Shown here: positions 17,472-28,635 of the stretch, piece by piece
Position numbering within the stretch: position 1 is the first letter of the stretch
Layout of the letters: the number at the start of each line of letters is the position of its first letter
Assembly: GCF_000732635.1 (NCBI RefSeq)
Contig: NZ_JPMD01000006.1
Span: 1 to 62,459 of the forward strand
Direction of reading: 5' to 3'
Length of the DNA: 62,459 nt
Source of the DNA: Clostridium sulfidigenes
Lineage (GTDB): Bacteria > Bacillota > Clostridia > Clostridiales > Clostridiaceae
Notes under the pieces: model-generated
Told to the model about the DNA's origin: nothing
The model's database searches: none
What the model saw: the letters and a program-made list of their open reading frames with translations, nothing else
Made by a program: the position numbers and the translations under genes

Positions 17472-17526
17472 TCTTTGGGTGTGATTTATTTAAACATGAT
17501 AACATGTATAAATACATTAGGGTTTA

Positions 17527-17568
17527 AGAAAAGATATTACTCTGCCAAGGAGTTGATAGAGTAATATC
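17527..17568 (-). terminator. Terminator of the guaB-guaA operon
   Basis: GATATTACTCT (17533-17543) is perfectly complementary to 17558-17568 with a 14-base loop, followed on the minus strand by TTTTCTT, 21 bases after the guaA stop codon. Confidence 0.75.
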
Positions 17569-17589
17569 TAATCTATTAGAATATTTATA

Positions 17590-19119
17590 TTACTCCCACT
17601 CTATAGTTGAAGGTGGTTTTGAAGTTATATCATATACAATTCTATTTACTCCATTAACTTCATTGACAATTCTTCTAGATACCTTATCTAGTACATCATA
17701 AGGGATTCTTGCCCAGTCTGATGTCATTCCATCAGAAGATGTAACTCCTCTTAATGCTACTGTATGGCTATAGGTTCTTTCATCCCCCATAACTCCTACT
17801 GATCTTATATTAGGTAAGCAAGCGAAGTACTGCCAGATTTCACTTTCAAGGCCAGCATTTGCAACCTCTTCTCTAAATATAGCATCTGCTTCTCTTACTA
17901 TGTGTAGCTTCTCTTCTGTAATTTCACCAAGTACTCTTATTGCAAGTCCTGGTCCTGGGAATGGCTGTCTCCATACTAAGTGGTGTGGAATTCCAATTTC
18001 CTCTCCTACAGCTCTTACTTCATCTTTAAATAACTCTCTTAATGGCTCTATTAGTTCAAATTCTATGTCCTCTGGAAGTCCTCCTACGTTGTGGTGACTC
18101 TTAATTGTAGCTGATGAATTAGTTCCACTTTCTACAACGTCAGCATAAATAGTTCCTTGAACTAAGAAATCCATTTTACCAAGTTTATTTGACTCTTCTT
18201 CAAAAACTCTGATGAATTCTTCTCCAATGATTTTTCTTTTTCTCTCAGGATCAGAAACACCTTTAAGTTTTCCAAGGAATCTCTCTTGAGCATTTACTCT
18301 GATAAGGTTCATATCAAAGCCTTCTCTAAAGATTTTCTCAACTTGATCTCCCTCATCTTTTCTAAGTAGACCATGATCTACAAATACGCAAGTTAGGTTT
18401 TTACCTATTGCTTTATGAACAAGTACTGCTGCAACAGATGAATCAACTCCACCTGATAGAGCGCAAAGCACTTTTCTATCTCCTACTAATTCTTTAATTT
18501 GTGCAATTTTTTCTTCTGCAAAGGCAGACATAGACCAGTCTCCCTTAACTTCACATACATTGTATAAGAAGTTTTTAAGCATCTCTGTTCCAAATAAAGT
18601 GTGTTGAACTTCTGGGTGGAATTGAACCCCATAAAGTTTTCTTTCTTCATTTGCCATTGCAGCTATAGGACACTCATCTGTATGACCTATAATTTCAAAG
18701 CCTTGTGGTGCACTTTCTATAAAGTCAGTGTGACTCATCCAGCATTGTTTTTCTTTTATTCCATTAAATAATTTATTATTTGTGTTTAAGTTAACATCAG
18801 TTTTTCCATATTCTCTAACAGTAGCAGTCTTAACAACTCCACCTAAAACATGGGACATAAGCTGAGCACCATAGCAAATTCCTAGGATAGGAATGTTTAA
18901 TTCAAATAATTCCTTATCTACTCTTGGTGCACCCTCTCCGTAAACACTGTTAGGGCCACCAGTAAATATTATTCCCACAGGATCTAATTCTTTTATTTTT
19001 TCAACAGAAGTACTATATGGAATTATCTCACAATATACTCCATGCTCTCTTACTCTTCTTGCTATTAATTGATTATATTGACCACCAAAGTCAACAACTA
19101 ATACTAATTCTCTATCCAT
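17590..19119 (-). CDS. guaA: GMP synthase (glutamine-hydrolysing)
   Basis: Makes GMP from XMP, ATP and glutamine. The 509-aa protein has a class I glutamine amidotransferase domain (residues 1-190) with nucleophile Cys in 'GICYGAQLM' and His-Glu in 'QFHPEV'. The ATP pyrophosphatase domain follows with P-loop '[12 protein letters not shown]' near residue 220, and the C-terminal dimerisation domain carries '[10 protein letters not shown]' and ends '[13 protein letters not shown]'. AAGGAGAG upstream supports the ATG. It lies 22 bp after guaB and shares its riboswitch-controlled transcript, so GMP made here can feed back on its own synthesis. Confidence 0.97.
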   Translation of the reverse strand: MDRELVLVVDFGGQYNQLIARRVREHGVYCEIIPYSTSVEKIKELDPVGIIFTGGPNSVYGEGAPRVDKELFELNIPILGICYGAQLMSHVLGGVVKTATVREYGKTDVNLNTNNKLFNGIKEKQCWMSHTDFIESAPQGFEIIGHTDECPIAAMANEERKLYGVQFHPEVQHTLFGTEMLKNFLYNVCEVKGDWSMSAFAEEKIAQIKELVGDRKVLCALSGGVDSSVAAVLVHKAIGKNLTCVFVDHGLLRKDEGDQVEKIFREGFDMNLIRVNAQERFLGKLKGVSDPERKRKIIGEEFIRVFEEESNKLGKMDFLVQGTIYADVVESGTNSSATIKSHHNVGGLPEDIEFELIEPLRELFKDEVRAVGEEIGIPHHLVWRQPFPGPGLAIRVLGEITEEKLHIVREADAIFREEVANAGLESEIWQYFACLPNIRSVGVMGDERTYSHTVALRGVTSSDGMTSDWARIPYDVLDKVSRRIVNEVNGVNRIVYDITSKPPSTIEWE

Positions 19120-19141
19120 AAATTAAGCTCTCCTTCTTAGA

Positions 19142-20599
<1,458 letters not shown>

Positions 20600-20736
20600 T
20601 TAAATCCTCTCCTTCTATATTATTTTCTTTATAATTAACTTTAGTTATACTTATAATCTGAAATCAATTAAAATTATCGTATTAAATTCTCTAACATAGT
20701 TTTTGTTTATATTTTAAATTTAATTAAAACATAAAC

Positions 20737-20820
20737 AAAAACATGCTTAATTCACTTTCCACCCATAATATAACTCCTTTAGAGTTCATACTATGTACAT
20801 ACAAGTAAAATTAAGCATGT
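20737..20820 (-). terminator. Riboswitch-controlled terminator upstream of guaB
   Basis: ACATGCTTAATTTTACTT (minus, 20803-20820) pairs with 20741-20757, closing a large structured loop with a nested AACTC/GAGTT hairpin, and is followed by TTTTTG. The 5' arm is complementary at 16 of 18 positions to GAGTAAAAGTAATCATGT (20844-20861), which overlaps the 3' strand of aptamer helix P1. Guanine binding should therefore favour termination. A further AT hairpin (about 20699-20741) follows. Confidence 0.75.
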
Positions 20821-20857
20821 CCATAAATTCAATGAAATCTATAACATGATTACTTTT

Positions 20858-20923
20858 ACTCATAGTCAGAAATTTATCGGTTTCCGGTAGAAACTCCTTG
20901 CCATATTCAAGGGATATATGAGT
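20858..20923 (-). ncRNA. Purine riboswitch aptamer, guanine class
   Basis: Helix P1 is ACTCAT/ATGAGT (20918-20923 with 20858-20863). P2 is CCTTG/CAAGG with loop AATATGG. The conserved junction AGTTTCTACC and P3 CGGAAA/TTTCTG with loop CCGATAA follow, so the GG-CC loop-loop contact is present. The J3/1 segment is GACTATGAG, with C at the specificity position, the guanine form. Compared with the B. subtilis xpt aptamer as I recall it, one base is missing on each side of P2. It is placed to sense guanine and switch off guaBA. Confidence 0.88.
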
Positions 20924-20956
20924 TATTTATTCATAATTTATTAATTGATTACACCT

Positions 20957-20985
20957 ATTTTATTTAAAATAAGTATGTTTGTCAA
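20957..20985 (-). promoter_or_regulatory. Promoter of the guaBA leader
   Basis: TTGACA (20980-20985) and TAAAAT (20957-20962) on the minus strand, spacing exactly 17, placing the start site about 25 bases before the aptamer. Confidence 0.85.
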
Positions 20986-21068
20986 GGAAAACTTTTAACC
21001 TATTTTCTAAATTTTGTAGAAATTTATCGACTTATATAATAATTATACATTACTAATGAGAATTTTTC

Positions 21069-21112
21069 CATTATCTCACTATAATTAATCCAAAAATTAT
21101 AGTGAGATAATG
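21069..21112. terminator. Hairpin after the vWA protein gene
   Basis: CATTATCTCACTATAATT (21069-21086) is perfectly complementary to 21095-21112. This 18-bp stem sits 20 bases after the vWA gene stop codon. There is no real T-run on the minus strand, so termination may be partial; it also bounds the guaBA leader. Confidence 0.5.
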
Positions 21113-21131
21113 TATATTTATACTTAAAATT

Positions 21132-23861
21132 TTAAAATAAATCAGGTAAAGCTTCTCCTTTAAGCCTAAAAATTTTTTCTTCCTTATTAAATAAAATATT
21201 ATTCTCATAAGAACCACTCTCTTCACTGGAAGCATCATCTGGCATCTTACACTGATATTTTATCACAATGTGAGTTTCTACCTTTATATCTGGAGGTAGC
21301 TTAATATTATAGCAGTTCTGACCTAAATTCGTTCCAATACTAGTTATAGTACACTCCATAGGCACTAAATTACCGCCTTTAAGAGTATATACCTTTATCT
21401 TGCTTAAATCCTGTAAATCTATATCCTTATTTATTCTAAGCTCCACATTTACATTACTAGATAATATAGTAGCTACAGAGGCTATATTAACCATCATATC
21501 ATTAGCTATACGCACTTCTCCTTCAATGACACTATACCCACTGCTTGTAATTCCATTATCTAAACCATGTATTAAGTCTATTACTGGAGATATTAAATTC
21601 ACTTTAGGAGTTTGTATCCCCTTCATAACTTCTTCTTTACGCAAATTTTTATAGGCTATAACATTATTATCTCCGAAGGATAAAGTTCCACTTTTACCTT
21701 CATTCGGTTTTATTATAAATTCTACTTTATATTTTTGTTCCTTAGCTACATATTTAAAGTTACCTTTATTTTCATAGACAACAGTTGGTCCTTCAATGGT
21801 AGCTATTCCATCTTTATAAGATTTAACACTAGAAACCATGGTAAAATTATCACCTAAGTTCAACTTTAATTCTGTTGGAATTTCATAAGTCATATATCGT
21901 CCTTGAGAAATTATTCTATCTGCCAACTCATCCATTAAGTCGTCCTTTATGTCCTCACCGCTTTTATCTTCACTTATAAAATAGTTTTCTAAAGTTTCTC
22001 CCATTTTTTTATGCAACTCATCTAAACATTTATTTCCTTCCTTTAAGTTTAAGCTCATTATGTTATACTTTTCATCATTTAAATTAGGAAGATGCCTATC
22101 ATTGTAGTTCAAATGATCCGATGCAATTAATACCATATATTTATCTGCATCAGGATTTTTACCATCAAGTATTGTCTTTGCCTCTACCATGGCATTGTCT
22201 ATCTGCCTTGCATTATTATCTTCTGGCCCTTTATCTTCAATATCTATAGCTTCGATCATATTTATTATTTCATTTCGATTATTAGTTAGCTCAGAGTGTA
22301 CTTTATATTTATTATTAAAAGTTATTAAACTAAAATTTACATTATCCCTTGCTAAACCACTATTATTTATCAATGAATTTACTAAAGCAGTTTTTATCTC
22401 ATCTAATTTACCACTTTTAAGCATAGACTTTGATATATCCAACACTATGGCTATATCCTTTTTCCTCATATTGCTACTATCTTCAAAAGTAAAATCTTCT
22501 CCTATTACATCATAGGTTACCTTTATTTCATCTCCTGGATATGCCTCTACTTCACTTGGGCTTGTTAACTTAGCCCTAATATTAGGTAATTCATTTTTAT
22601 CTATATTAACGCTTATACTAGGTACTGGAGCAGTTATAATCTCATTATCTTTCCAAGGGAAACTCACTGTAGACCCAGTAAAGAGTTCATGCTGTCCTGT
22701 TACTGCACTTTTAATTACAAATTTGAATGGCACAGGCTCTGCTTCATAGGTAACCTTACCATTTTTAACTTTACCATCAGTTTTATATAGTACATTATCA
22801 ATATCTACTTTATTTCCTCCTATGTTTAGAGAAAATCCTGATTTAAGGTTCATATTCATTTTTACATTATTAATGGCATAGGTAGCTAAGATTTCTGTAG
22901 CTATATGCTTAAATACATTATCAATGGCACCGTCACTGGATGCAAAAAAATTGCTATCCCCTCCACCCATGGATTCATGGATTTGCTTTAGTGTTTTGTT
23001 GGCTTCACTTTTTTCATTTCCTAAACCATATCCTATGGAAAATATATTATTTGCTGTTTCTCTTATAATTCCACCAATGGTGGTTGCATAGGAAATAGTC
23101 TCATCTGTTACTTTGCTTCCATCCCCAGCGAACCTAGGATTCGTATTATCTGTCGCAGTATAATGTTCTTTATTTTTTGATTTCACTGAATAAAATGTTG
23201 GTAATCCATCGGACATTAAAACTACAGTTTTATTAGCATCAGTGTTTCCATATTCAAGCATATATTCAGCTTTTCTCAATCCTTCCCCAGTATTAGTTCC
23301 TCCCAAAGCTTCTAGCTTATCTATCATAGACGGAAGTTTTTTATCATATATATTTATAAAACTATCACCAATAGAAATATACCTAGGTATACTATGTTTA
23401 ATGTTGTTGTCAACATTGGTTACACTTTTATAACCATCTTTACCATTAGGATTTATAGTAGCTTCACTTGAATAGGCTACTATCCCAATCTTTAAGTTAG
23501 GCACATCCTTCATCTTATCTACAAAGTTCTTAGCTGCTTTTTTTAGTTCTGCTATCTTTGTAGAGGATTTACCATTTACATATACATTGTCCGCCATACT
23601 CCCAGATACATCTAGTACCAATACTATTTCTTTAGCTGGAACTTCAGCTTCAAAGGGTTTAGGAATTATTTCTCCACTGACAGTAATATCTTCTCCTACC
23701 TTAGGGAATTCAGGGGATACTGAATTTATCTTTACCTCAAAGGCAGGCTTTGTTGCTACTTCAGCGCTGGCATTTGATGCAGAAGTCATAACTAAGGTAG
23801 CTGTCATGCAGAGAATAATACCTATGCATAATATGGCTTTATAACCGATTCTTTTTTTCAT
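21132..23861 (-). CDS. Secreted protein with two vWA domains, candidate pilus-tip adhesin
   Basis: A 909-aa protein. The start is the ATG at 23861 after GGAGGTG. The signal peptide runs to 'SASNASA' (about residue 33). First vWA domain about residues 80-330, with MIDAS 'LVLDVSGSM' and 'SDGLPTF'. Second vWA about residues 465-660, with 'AIVLDISKSM' and a degenerate later MIDAS. Beta-rich segments follow to the end. There is no LPXTG motif and no C-terminal membrane span. It is the last gene of the pilus cluster, directly after the minor pilins. PilY1-type tip proteins of Gram-negative pili also contain a vWA domain and depend on minor pilins, so a similar tip role is my inference. The family is not one I can name exactly. 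Confidence 0.75.
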   Translation of the reverse strand: MKKRIGYKAILCIGIILCMTATLVMTSASNASAEVATKPAFEVKINSVSPEFPKVGEDITVSGEIIPKPFEAEVPAKEIVLVLDVSGSMADNVYVNGKSSTKIAELKKAAKNFVDKMKDVPNLKIGIVAYSSEATINPNGKDGYKSVTNVDNNIKHSIPRYISIGDSFINIYDKKLPSMIDKLEALGGTNTGEGLRKAEYMLEYGNTDANKTVVLMSDGLPTFYSVKSKNKEHYTATDNTNPRFAGDGSKVTDETISYATTIGGIIRETANNIFSIGYGLGNEKSEANKTLKQIHESMGGGDSNFFASSDGAIDNVFKHIATEILATYAINNVKMNMNLKSGFSLNIGGNKVDIDNVLYKTDGKVKNGKVTYEAEPVPFKFVIKSAVTGQHELFTGSTVSFPWKDNEIITAPVPSISVNIDKNELPNIRAKLTSPSEVEAYPGDEIKVTYDVIGEDFTFEDSSNMRKKDIAIVLDISKSMLKSGKLDEIKTALVNSLINNSGLARDNVNFSLITFNNKYKVHSELTNNRNEIINMIEAIDIEDKGPEDNNARQIDNAMVEAKTILDGKNPDADKYMVLIASDHLNYNDRHLPNLNDEKYNIMSLNLKEGNKCLDELHKKMGETLENYFISEDKSGEDIKDDLMDELADRIISQGRYMTYEIPTELKLNLGDNFTMVSSVKSYKDGIATIEGPTVVYENKGNFKYVAKEQKYKVEFIIKPNEGKSGTLSFGDNNVIAYKNLRKEEVMKGIQTPKVNLISPVIDLIHGLDNGITSSGYSVIEGEVRIANDMMVNIASVATILSSNVNVELRINKDIDLQDLSKIKVYTLKGGNLVPMECTITSIGTNLGQNCYNIKLPPDIKVETHIVIKYQCKMPDDASSEESGSYENNILFNKEEKIFRLKGEALPDLF

Positions 23862-23946
23862 TTTATCCACCTCCATCACCATTAGTAGGTTGTTAACAGA
23901 CTTATTTGCCTTATAGGGAACTTTATTCCCAATGAAGCTTAATTCA

Positions 23947-24441
23947 TTAATTCTTATGCCTATTTCTAAATAAAAAACTCTCTTTTACTGAATAATCTAT
24001 ATCCTCTTCTTTTAATGACAATCTAACTTCTATACTCTTTTTCACATCATCTGAAGTCTCTATATGATGTAAATGTGAACCAATAAGCCTTTTACCATCC
24101 TCTTTTGTAGATAGATAAACATTATTTTCTTCAATGATAAATTCAGCTCCTTCATCAGTTACTGTGCCATCATCTTCAACCTTTGAAAAGGTTATAGTTT
24201 TTACAGTACCATCAAGTTCTTTGTACACTTTACATTTAGTAGCTGCCATGGCATGTTTAGATATACTATCTAAAATAACCTTAGCTTCATATTGAAGGTC
24301 TGATCTAGTGTTTATCTCCTCTAGCTTTCTTTCATTAGAAAAGAAAAAGGAGAATATGAATGAAGTAACTATAGCTAAAACTCCTAATGCTATCACTAAT
24401 TCTATTAAGGTTACTCCTTTTTTCTTTCTATTTAAAATCAT
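23947..24441 (-). CDS. Minor pilin-like protein (PilW-like)
   Basis: A 164-aa prepilin. The class III signal is clear: a short basic leader (MILNRKKKG), then VTLIELVIALGVLAIV with Glu at position 5 of the mature protein, and a hydrophobic helix to about residue 30. The C-terminal region is a small soluble domain with 'LIGSHLHHIETSDD' and no recognisable subfamily motif. It should be cleaved by prepilin peptidase and enter the pilus or its initiation complex. It lies between the PilX-like gene (20 bp) and the vWA gene. The ribosome binding site is weak. Confidence 0.75.
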   Translation of the reverse strand: MILNRKKKGVTLIELVIALGVLAIVTSFIFSFFFSNERKLEEINTRSDLQYEAKVILDSISKHAMAATKCKVYKELDGTVKTITFSKVEDDGTVTDEGAEFIIEENNVYLSTKEDGKRLIGSHLHHIETSDDVKKSIEVRLSLKEEDIDYSVKESFLFRNRHKN

Positions 24442-24460
24442 AATCCCACTACCTTATAAC

Positions 24461-26485
24461 TTATTTTTCTAGTGTCCATTTTTCCTTTGTAATCAAATCT
24501 GTAGCTAGTATAGTTCTCTCTGTTACTAAGTTTTTACCTTGAGTAAAGATAAAATCTAATACACCCTTATTCTTCTTATCCTTTATCTCATCTTCTGATA
24601 ATTTAGCAGTTCCTATTAAACCCTTAGAATTCTTTATATTTATATCTTTTAAGGATATAATGGTACCTTTATAATCCTTAGTTCCATTGTAATTTACATC
24701 ACCCTTTGTCACCACTATATAACTTATGTCCTTAGATTCTTCCCTATTAAATTCTGTGTTATAGGTTACCTCCTTATTTTCATGTCTTAAGATAAGCTTA
24801 TCATCATTAATTTCAATGTCCCTATCTTCATCATCATTTAATAGGATTACCATGTTTTCCAACTGAATAATGTTACCCCTATTAGCAATTAATGAAGATA
24901 CACCATCCCAGTTTATTTGATTTTCTACAGTATAAATAGCCTTACCCTGTTGAAATTTATTCACATCAAAGTCTTCATTTCCCATATAATAAACAGCTTG
25001 TACAAATCTTTTCTTCATATTTTCTATTTTGTCAAGTTCTTCGGTATTTAGGCTTGCTGAATTTCCATGGGCTTTTCCTCCTGAAATATAGGCTCCAGCA
25101 GTATAGGTTTTCTGTGGAAGGGATATTCCCTTTGCTCTTATACTTGCATCACTTGAATTACTATAATCTACAAAGTGCTCTGCTTTATCTACCACATTTA
25201 AAGGTTGTCCTTGTGCATTTCTAGTTATAAGGACTAAGGGATCTAAATACTCATATTGGCTATCCTTATAATTCCCATTAGAATCCTTGGCATAGGCCTT
25301 ATAATTCCCCTTTAAGGCTACAGACTCTCCTGTCTGATAGGGCTCTCTATGAGTCTTTATATAAGCAGAACCCATTAGGTAGGCATTATCACTAACTGTT
25401 AAATTACCCTTATTATTAGGCCACTTCATGGAATTAATTATTATAGAACTAGAACCCCTAACAACCTGTCCATTGTCTGTAGGCAAAGCAATATTTAAAT
25501 CATTAAAACCATAAAGGTTTTTTATATTAATTTTTGCATCACTAGCTCCTATAACTAAATCGTTAGCTAGATATAGCTCTGCCTTACTGCAATCTACATC
25601 TATACCACTATCCACATCACCTTCTGCTAAATTACCTAAGAATATATTCTCAGCATAAATTCTATTATTAACTTCTGTAAGACCTAAAGTTATAGGCTTA
25701 AGGATTACCTTACTTTTGTCTACGGCAATATTAGCAGCGGTGTTAACTTGTCCTTTAAATTCTATATCAGTATTATTTATCTCAATTCCACCCTTATACT
25801 TATCTACCGTTGGATTATTAACCATATTTTCACTTCGTAAACCCTGAATCCAAAGGTTTCCGTCCACTTCTACCTTACCTTCCTTAACATGGGATGAATC
25901 AGTAGCAATAGTTAAGTTTCCATCAGCAGCTAGAGTATAGTTTATTAATTTAGATGTGTTTCCATCGGCTTTATCAAGGATTCTATAAGCTTCTGGTGTA
26001 ACTAAATTATAAGCTACACTCACCACTCTCTCTTTGCCTTTATCATCTTTATAGGTAGAAGTTAACTTAACAATTTTATAATCTAAATCCCCTTTTTTTA
26101 TTGTTGGAGCTTTTAACTCACACTTAACTTCTGCCTTATTACTATTTACAACATATTCTCCAGATACGTAATCTATAAGATTATCATCTATATAATCCTT
26201 ATAAACCCCTTTGAAAATTTCATTTTGCTTCTTTATTGTAGTCTCCTTATTACCTGCCGCTATGCCTTCCTCTATAGCTATCTCTACTACTTTAGTGATT
26301 CTAGCGTAGGCCTTATCAATTCCAGATTCAGCAGAATAGAGATTTTTAACCCTATTGTTCTCTTCTACTCTTAGCCTATAGTTTGCATAGGTGGCTCCTA
26401 GCATAGCCAGTGCTAAGGTAGCTAATATACCAAACACAGCTATTACAAGTAACATAGATGAACCTTTAGTCTTTCTTTTTCTCAT
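24461..26485 (-). CDS. Large PilX/GspK-like minor pilin-type protein
   Basis: A 674-aa protein with a prepilin-like N-terminus (RKRKTKG, then SSMLLVIAVFGILATLALAML). Glu5, present in the other pilins here, is replaced by Leu, as in GspK-type pseudopilins that cap the fibre. A helix ('NRVKNLYSAESGIDKAYARI') follows, matching the PilX N-terminal pattern. The rest is a long region with repeated 'N.......G.I' strands (about residues 180-640), which may be a beta-helix or stacked strands. It is far larger than most minor pilins. The position between PilV-like and PilW-like genes suggests a tip complex; the large domain would be exposed. Confidence 0.7.
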   Translation of the reverse strand: MRKRKTKGSSMLLVIAVFGILATLALAMLGATYANYRLRVEENNRVKNLYSAESGIDKAYARITKVVEIAIEEGIAAGNKETTIKKQNEIFKGVYKDYIDDNLIDYVSGEYVVNSNKAEVKCELKAPTIKKGDLDYKIVKLTSTYKDDKGKERVVSVAYNLVTPEAYRILDKADGNTSKLINYTLAADGNLTIATDSSHVKEGKVEVDGNLWIQGLRSENMVNNPTVDKYKGGIEINNTDIEFKGQVNTAANIAVDKSKVILKPITLGLTEVNNRIYAENIFLGNLAEGDVDSGIDVDCSKAELYLANDLVIGASDAKINIKNLYGFNDLNIALPTDNGQVVRGSSSIIINSMKWPNNKGNLTVSDNAYLMGSAYIKTHREPYQTGESVALKGNYKAYAKDSNGNYKDSQYEYLDPLVLITRNAQGQPLNVVDKAEHFVDYSNSSDASIRAKGISLPQKTYTAGAYISGGKAHGNSASLNTEELDKIENMKKRFVQAVYYMGNEDFDVNKFQQGKAIYTVENQINWDGVSSLIANRGNIIQLENMVILLNDDEDRDIEINDDKLILRHENKEVTYNTEFNREESKDISYIVVTKGDVNYNGTKDYKGTIISLKDINIKNSKGLIGTAKLSEDEIKDKKNKGVLDFIFTQGKNLVTERTILATDLITKEKWTLEK

Positions 26486-26540
26486 CTTCTCCCTCCTCTT
26501 AATTTAATAACTCTATTAAAATCCCTTTTAATTAATTATT

Positions 26541-27401
26541 CTATTTAAGTAGTTCTAAATTCATATTTTCTACTACTTCCCCATTTTTATTAGCTCTTAA
26601 TTCTACAAAGTACAATTTTTCATTGATAATATCCTCACTATGTTGAACCCCTTCGATTAATTCTATTTGTCCATTAAATTTAGATATTATTACATCTTGC
26701 CTTTCAGATACTTTTTCCCCATTAAATAGATATATTTTAAAGTTTTCTGTATGGCTCTTATTTTCTACACTTAAATTTAACTTCTTTTCACTGTCTTCAT
26801 TTAAGCATATAAGTAATGACTTAGCTTCTGGTTTAGGAATAGCAATGATACTTCCCCCATAAGTAACATTTATCTCCCCTGCTTCTTTCATTTCAATAAA
26901 GACTTCCTCTGATGGTGTAGCTAAATTATCTGATAGTTTTTTTATAGCTTCTCCTATAACCTCCTTACCATTTGATATAGATAAAGATCCATGATGATAA
27001 TATATAGTTCTATCAACTTCCATTTCACTAACCTTATTATTAATGACCTGTGACTTTTCTTTTATAGACCCCTCTATAGAAAATCCATTTATTTCACCAC
27101 TTAGGGAATATATTAATTTATTATCTTCCCCTGTAGCTTCACTTAAAGTAATGCCATTATTCAAAGGCTTTGATAAAGCACTTGAAAAATTATCTATAGC
27201 TTTAATATTTTCTATGGTTTCCTGAAGTACTGCCTTAGCTTGTTGTTTATTTTCTGTAGATTTATTTATTTTTACAGAAGTTAGTACTAAATTAGCTATA
27301 GGAATAAGAATAATTGAAATTAGAGCAAAGCTAATTATTACCTCTAGAAGAGTAAAACCTTTCTTACTTTTTCTAGATTTAGTAACTTTATTTATTAACA
27401 T
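26541..27401 (-). CDS. Minor pilin-like protein (PilV-like)
   Basis: A 286-aa prepilin. Leader 'KVTKSRKSKKG' then 'FTLLEVIISFALISIILIPIA', with Phe at +1 and Glu at +5, followed by the hydrophobic helix. 'AVLQETIENIKAI' matches the PilV/GspI continuation. The C-terminal 200 residues are beta-rich, with no named domain. It overlaps the pilO-like gene by 14 bp, indicating translational coupling. It is probably an initiator or tip subunit together with the next two genes. Confidence 0.78.
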   Translation of the reverse strand: MLINKVTKSRKSKKGFTLLEVIISFALISIILIPIANLVLTSVKINKSTENKQQAKAVLQETIENIKAIDNFSSALSKPLNNGITLSEATGEDNKLIYSLSGEINGFSIEGSIKEKSQVINNKVSEMEVDRTIYYHHGSLSISNGKEVIGEAIKKLSDNLATPSEEVFIEMKEAGEINVTYGGSIIAIPKPEAKSLLICLNEDSEKKLNLSVENKSHTENFKIYLFNGEKVSERQDVIISKFNGQIELIEGVQHSEDIINEKLYFVELRANKNGEVVENMNLELLK

Positions 27402-28635
27402 ACTCCACCTTTCCTTCTGGTGTTATTTGCACCCTTGGACTAGTTTTATCATCATCAATTATAGTAAGTGAAACTTTCTTATCATTAGCATTATTTATTA
27501 CCTTTATATTTGCTCCTACCTTATCATCAATGCCTATACGTTTAGATGAGTATATTGCAATATTTATATTTTCCTCATCCACATTCCTAAGCTCTATACC
27601 ATTTTTACTATAATCTGATGGATAGCTAGATTTCTCTGTTTTGTACTTAATATAGTACTTACCACCTTCCTTATTTACTTCAATTTCCACATCTACCTTT
27701 TTATTTTCATCGTTATATATATAACTTTCTCTAGTTAAATCATTTTCCTTACCTAAAGTTAAACTTGGTAAATCCGAATTCACACCCTTTAAAGCCATAA
27801 TTAGAACATAATTATTTCCTTCACTAGTTCTTGATGCCATGGAGCTTTGACTTCCTTCTAAAAAAGGATTTTCCTTTCCATACTCCTCGTCAAAAGTCCA
27901 TTTTAAGTACTTTGAATCTTCATAAGGATTAATTTTTGGTATGGAGTAAAATTCTAAATCTAAAGTTCCAGAGACTTCATCATTTCCTGATGCTGTTATG
28001 TTTATATTTGGCATAGCTAAAATTCTTTCATATTCTGATATTAGCTTTACAAACTTAGCAACATTTTTATAAGTACCATTAAAGGATACAGATACCTTCA
28101 TTTGCTCTACCTTATTTCCAGTTGACTCTCCTTCATCTCTTTTAGTAGCTTGATCTTCTCCAAGTTCTTTAGTTTCCTCTAGTTTTTCTTCCACATCTTC
28201 CTTGGTCTTTTCTTTACTAGACTCCTCTACTACTTGCTCTAGGGATGGTTGTTCCTTAGGGTCTGCTACTTCTGAAAAATAAGCTTCTATTGGAGAAACA
28301 GTAACCTCTGAAAAAGTTAAACTTCCCTTAATTCCAGCATCATTTAATAGTTTATTTAGCTCTATTATTATTCTATCTTGATAGATCTTAGGATATAAAA
28401 GTATAGATTTTGAACCTATACTATCCTTTAATATTTTTAAATCACTTTTATTATTTGTAATAGTATTTATATTTGAAAGCATCTCATTATATTTCTCATT
28501 TAACTCTGTTTCTTCCTGTTTAACTTCTTGCAATTTAGCATATTGCTTTTGATAAACCAACTTATAATATGCTGTACATATAATTATAAGGACTAATACT
28601 CCTAATAAAAATTTTTCTCTTTTACTTACTTTCAT
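27388..28635 (-). CDS. PilO-like type IV pilus assembly protein
   Basis: A 415-aa bitopic membrane protein: short cytoplasmic N-terminus (MKVSKREKF), one transmembrane helix at about residues 8-26, a coiled coil at about residues 30-75, then an extracytoplasmic domain. Residues 130-165 are very acidic and helical. It is about twice the length of a typical PilO because of an extra C-terminal region (about residues 240-415) of unknown fold. It overlaps the pilN-like gene by 14 bp. Together with PilM and PilN it should form the alignment complex linking the motor to the fibre. The assignment rests on position and topology. Confidence 0.65.
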   Translation of the reverse strand: MKVSKREKFLLGVLVLIIICTAYYKLVYQKQYAKLQEVKQEETELNEKYNEMLSNINTITNNKSDLKILKDSIGSKSILLYPKIYQDRIIIELNKLLNDAGIKGSLTFSEVTVSPIEAYFSEVADPKEQPSLEQVVEESSKEKTKEDVEEKLEETKELGEDQATKRDEGESTGNKVEQMKVSVSFNGTYKNVAKFVKLISEYERILAMPNINITASGNDEVSGTLDLEFYSIPKINPYEDSKYLKWTFDEEYGKENPFLEGSQSSMASRTSEGNNYVLIMALKGVNSDLPSLTLGKENDLTRESYIYNDENKKVDVEIEVNKEGGKYYIKYKTEKSSYPSDYSKNGIELRNVDEENINIAIYSSKRIGIDDKVGANIKVINNANDKKVSLTIIDDDKTSPRVQITPEGKVEYVNK

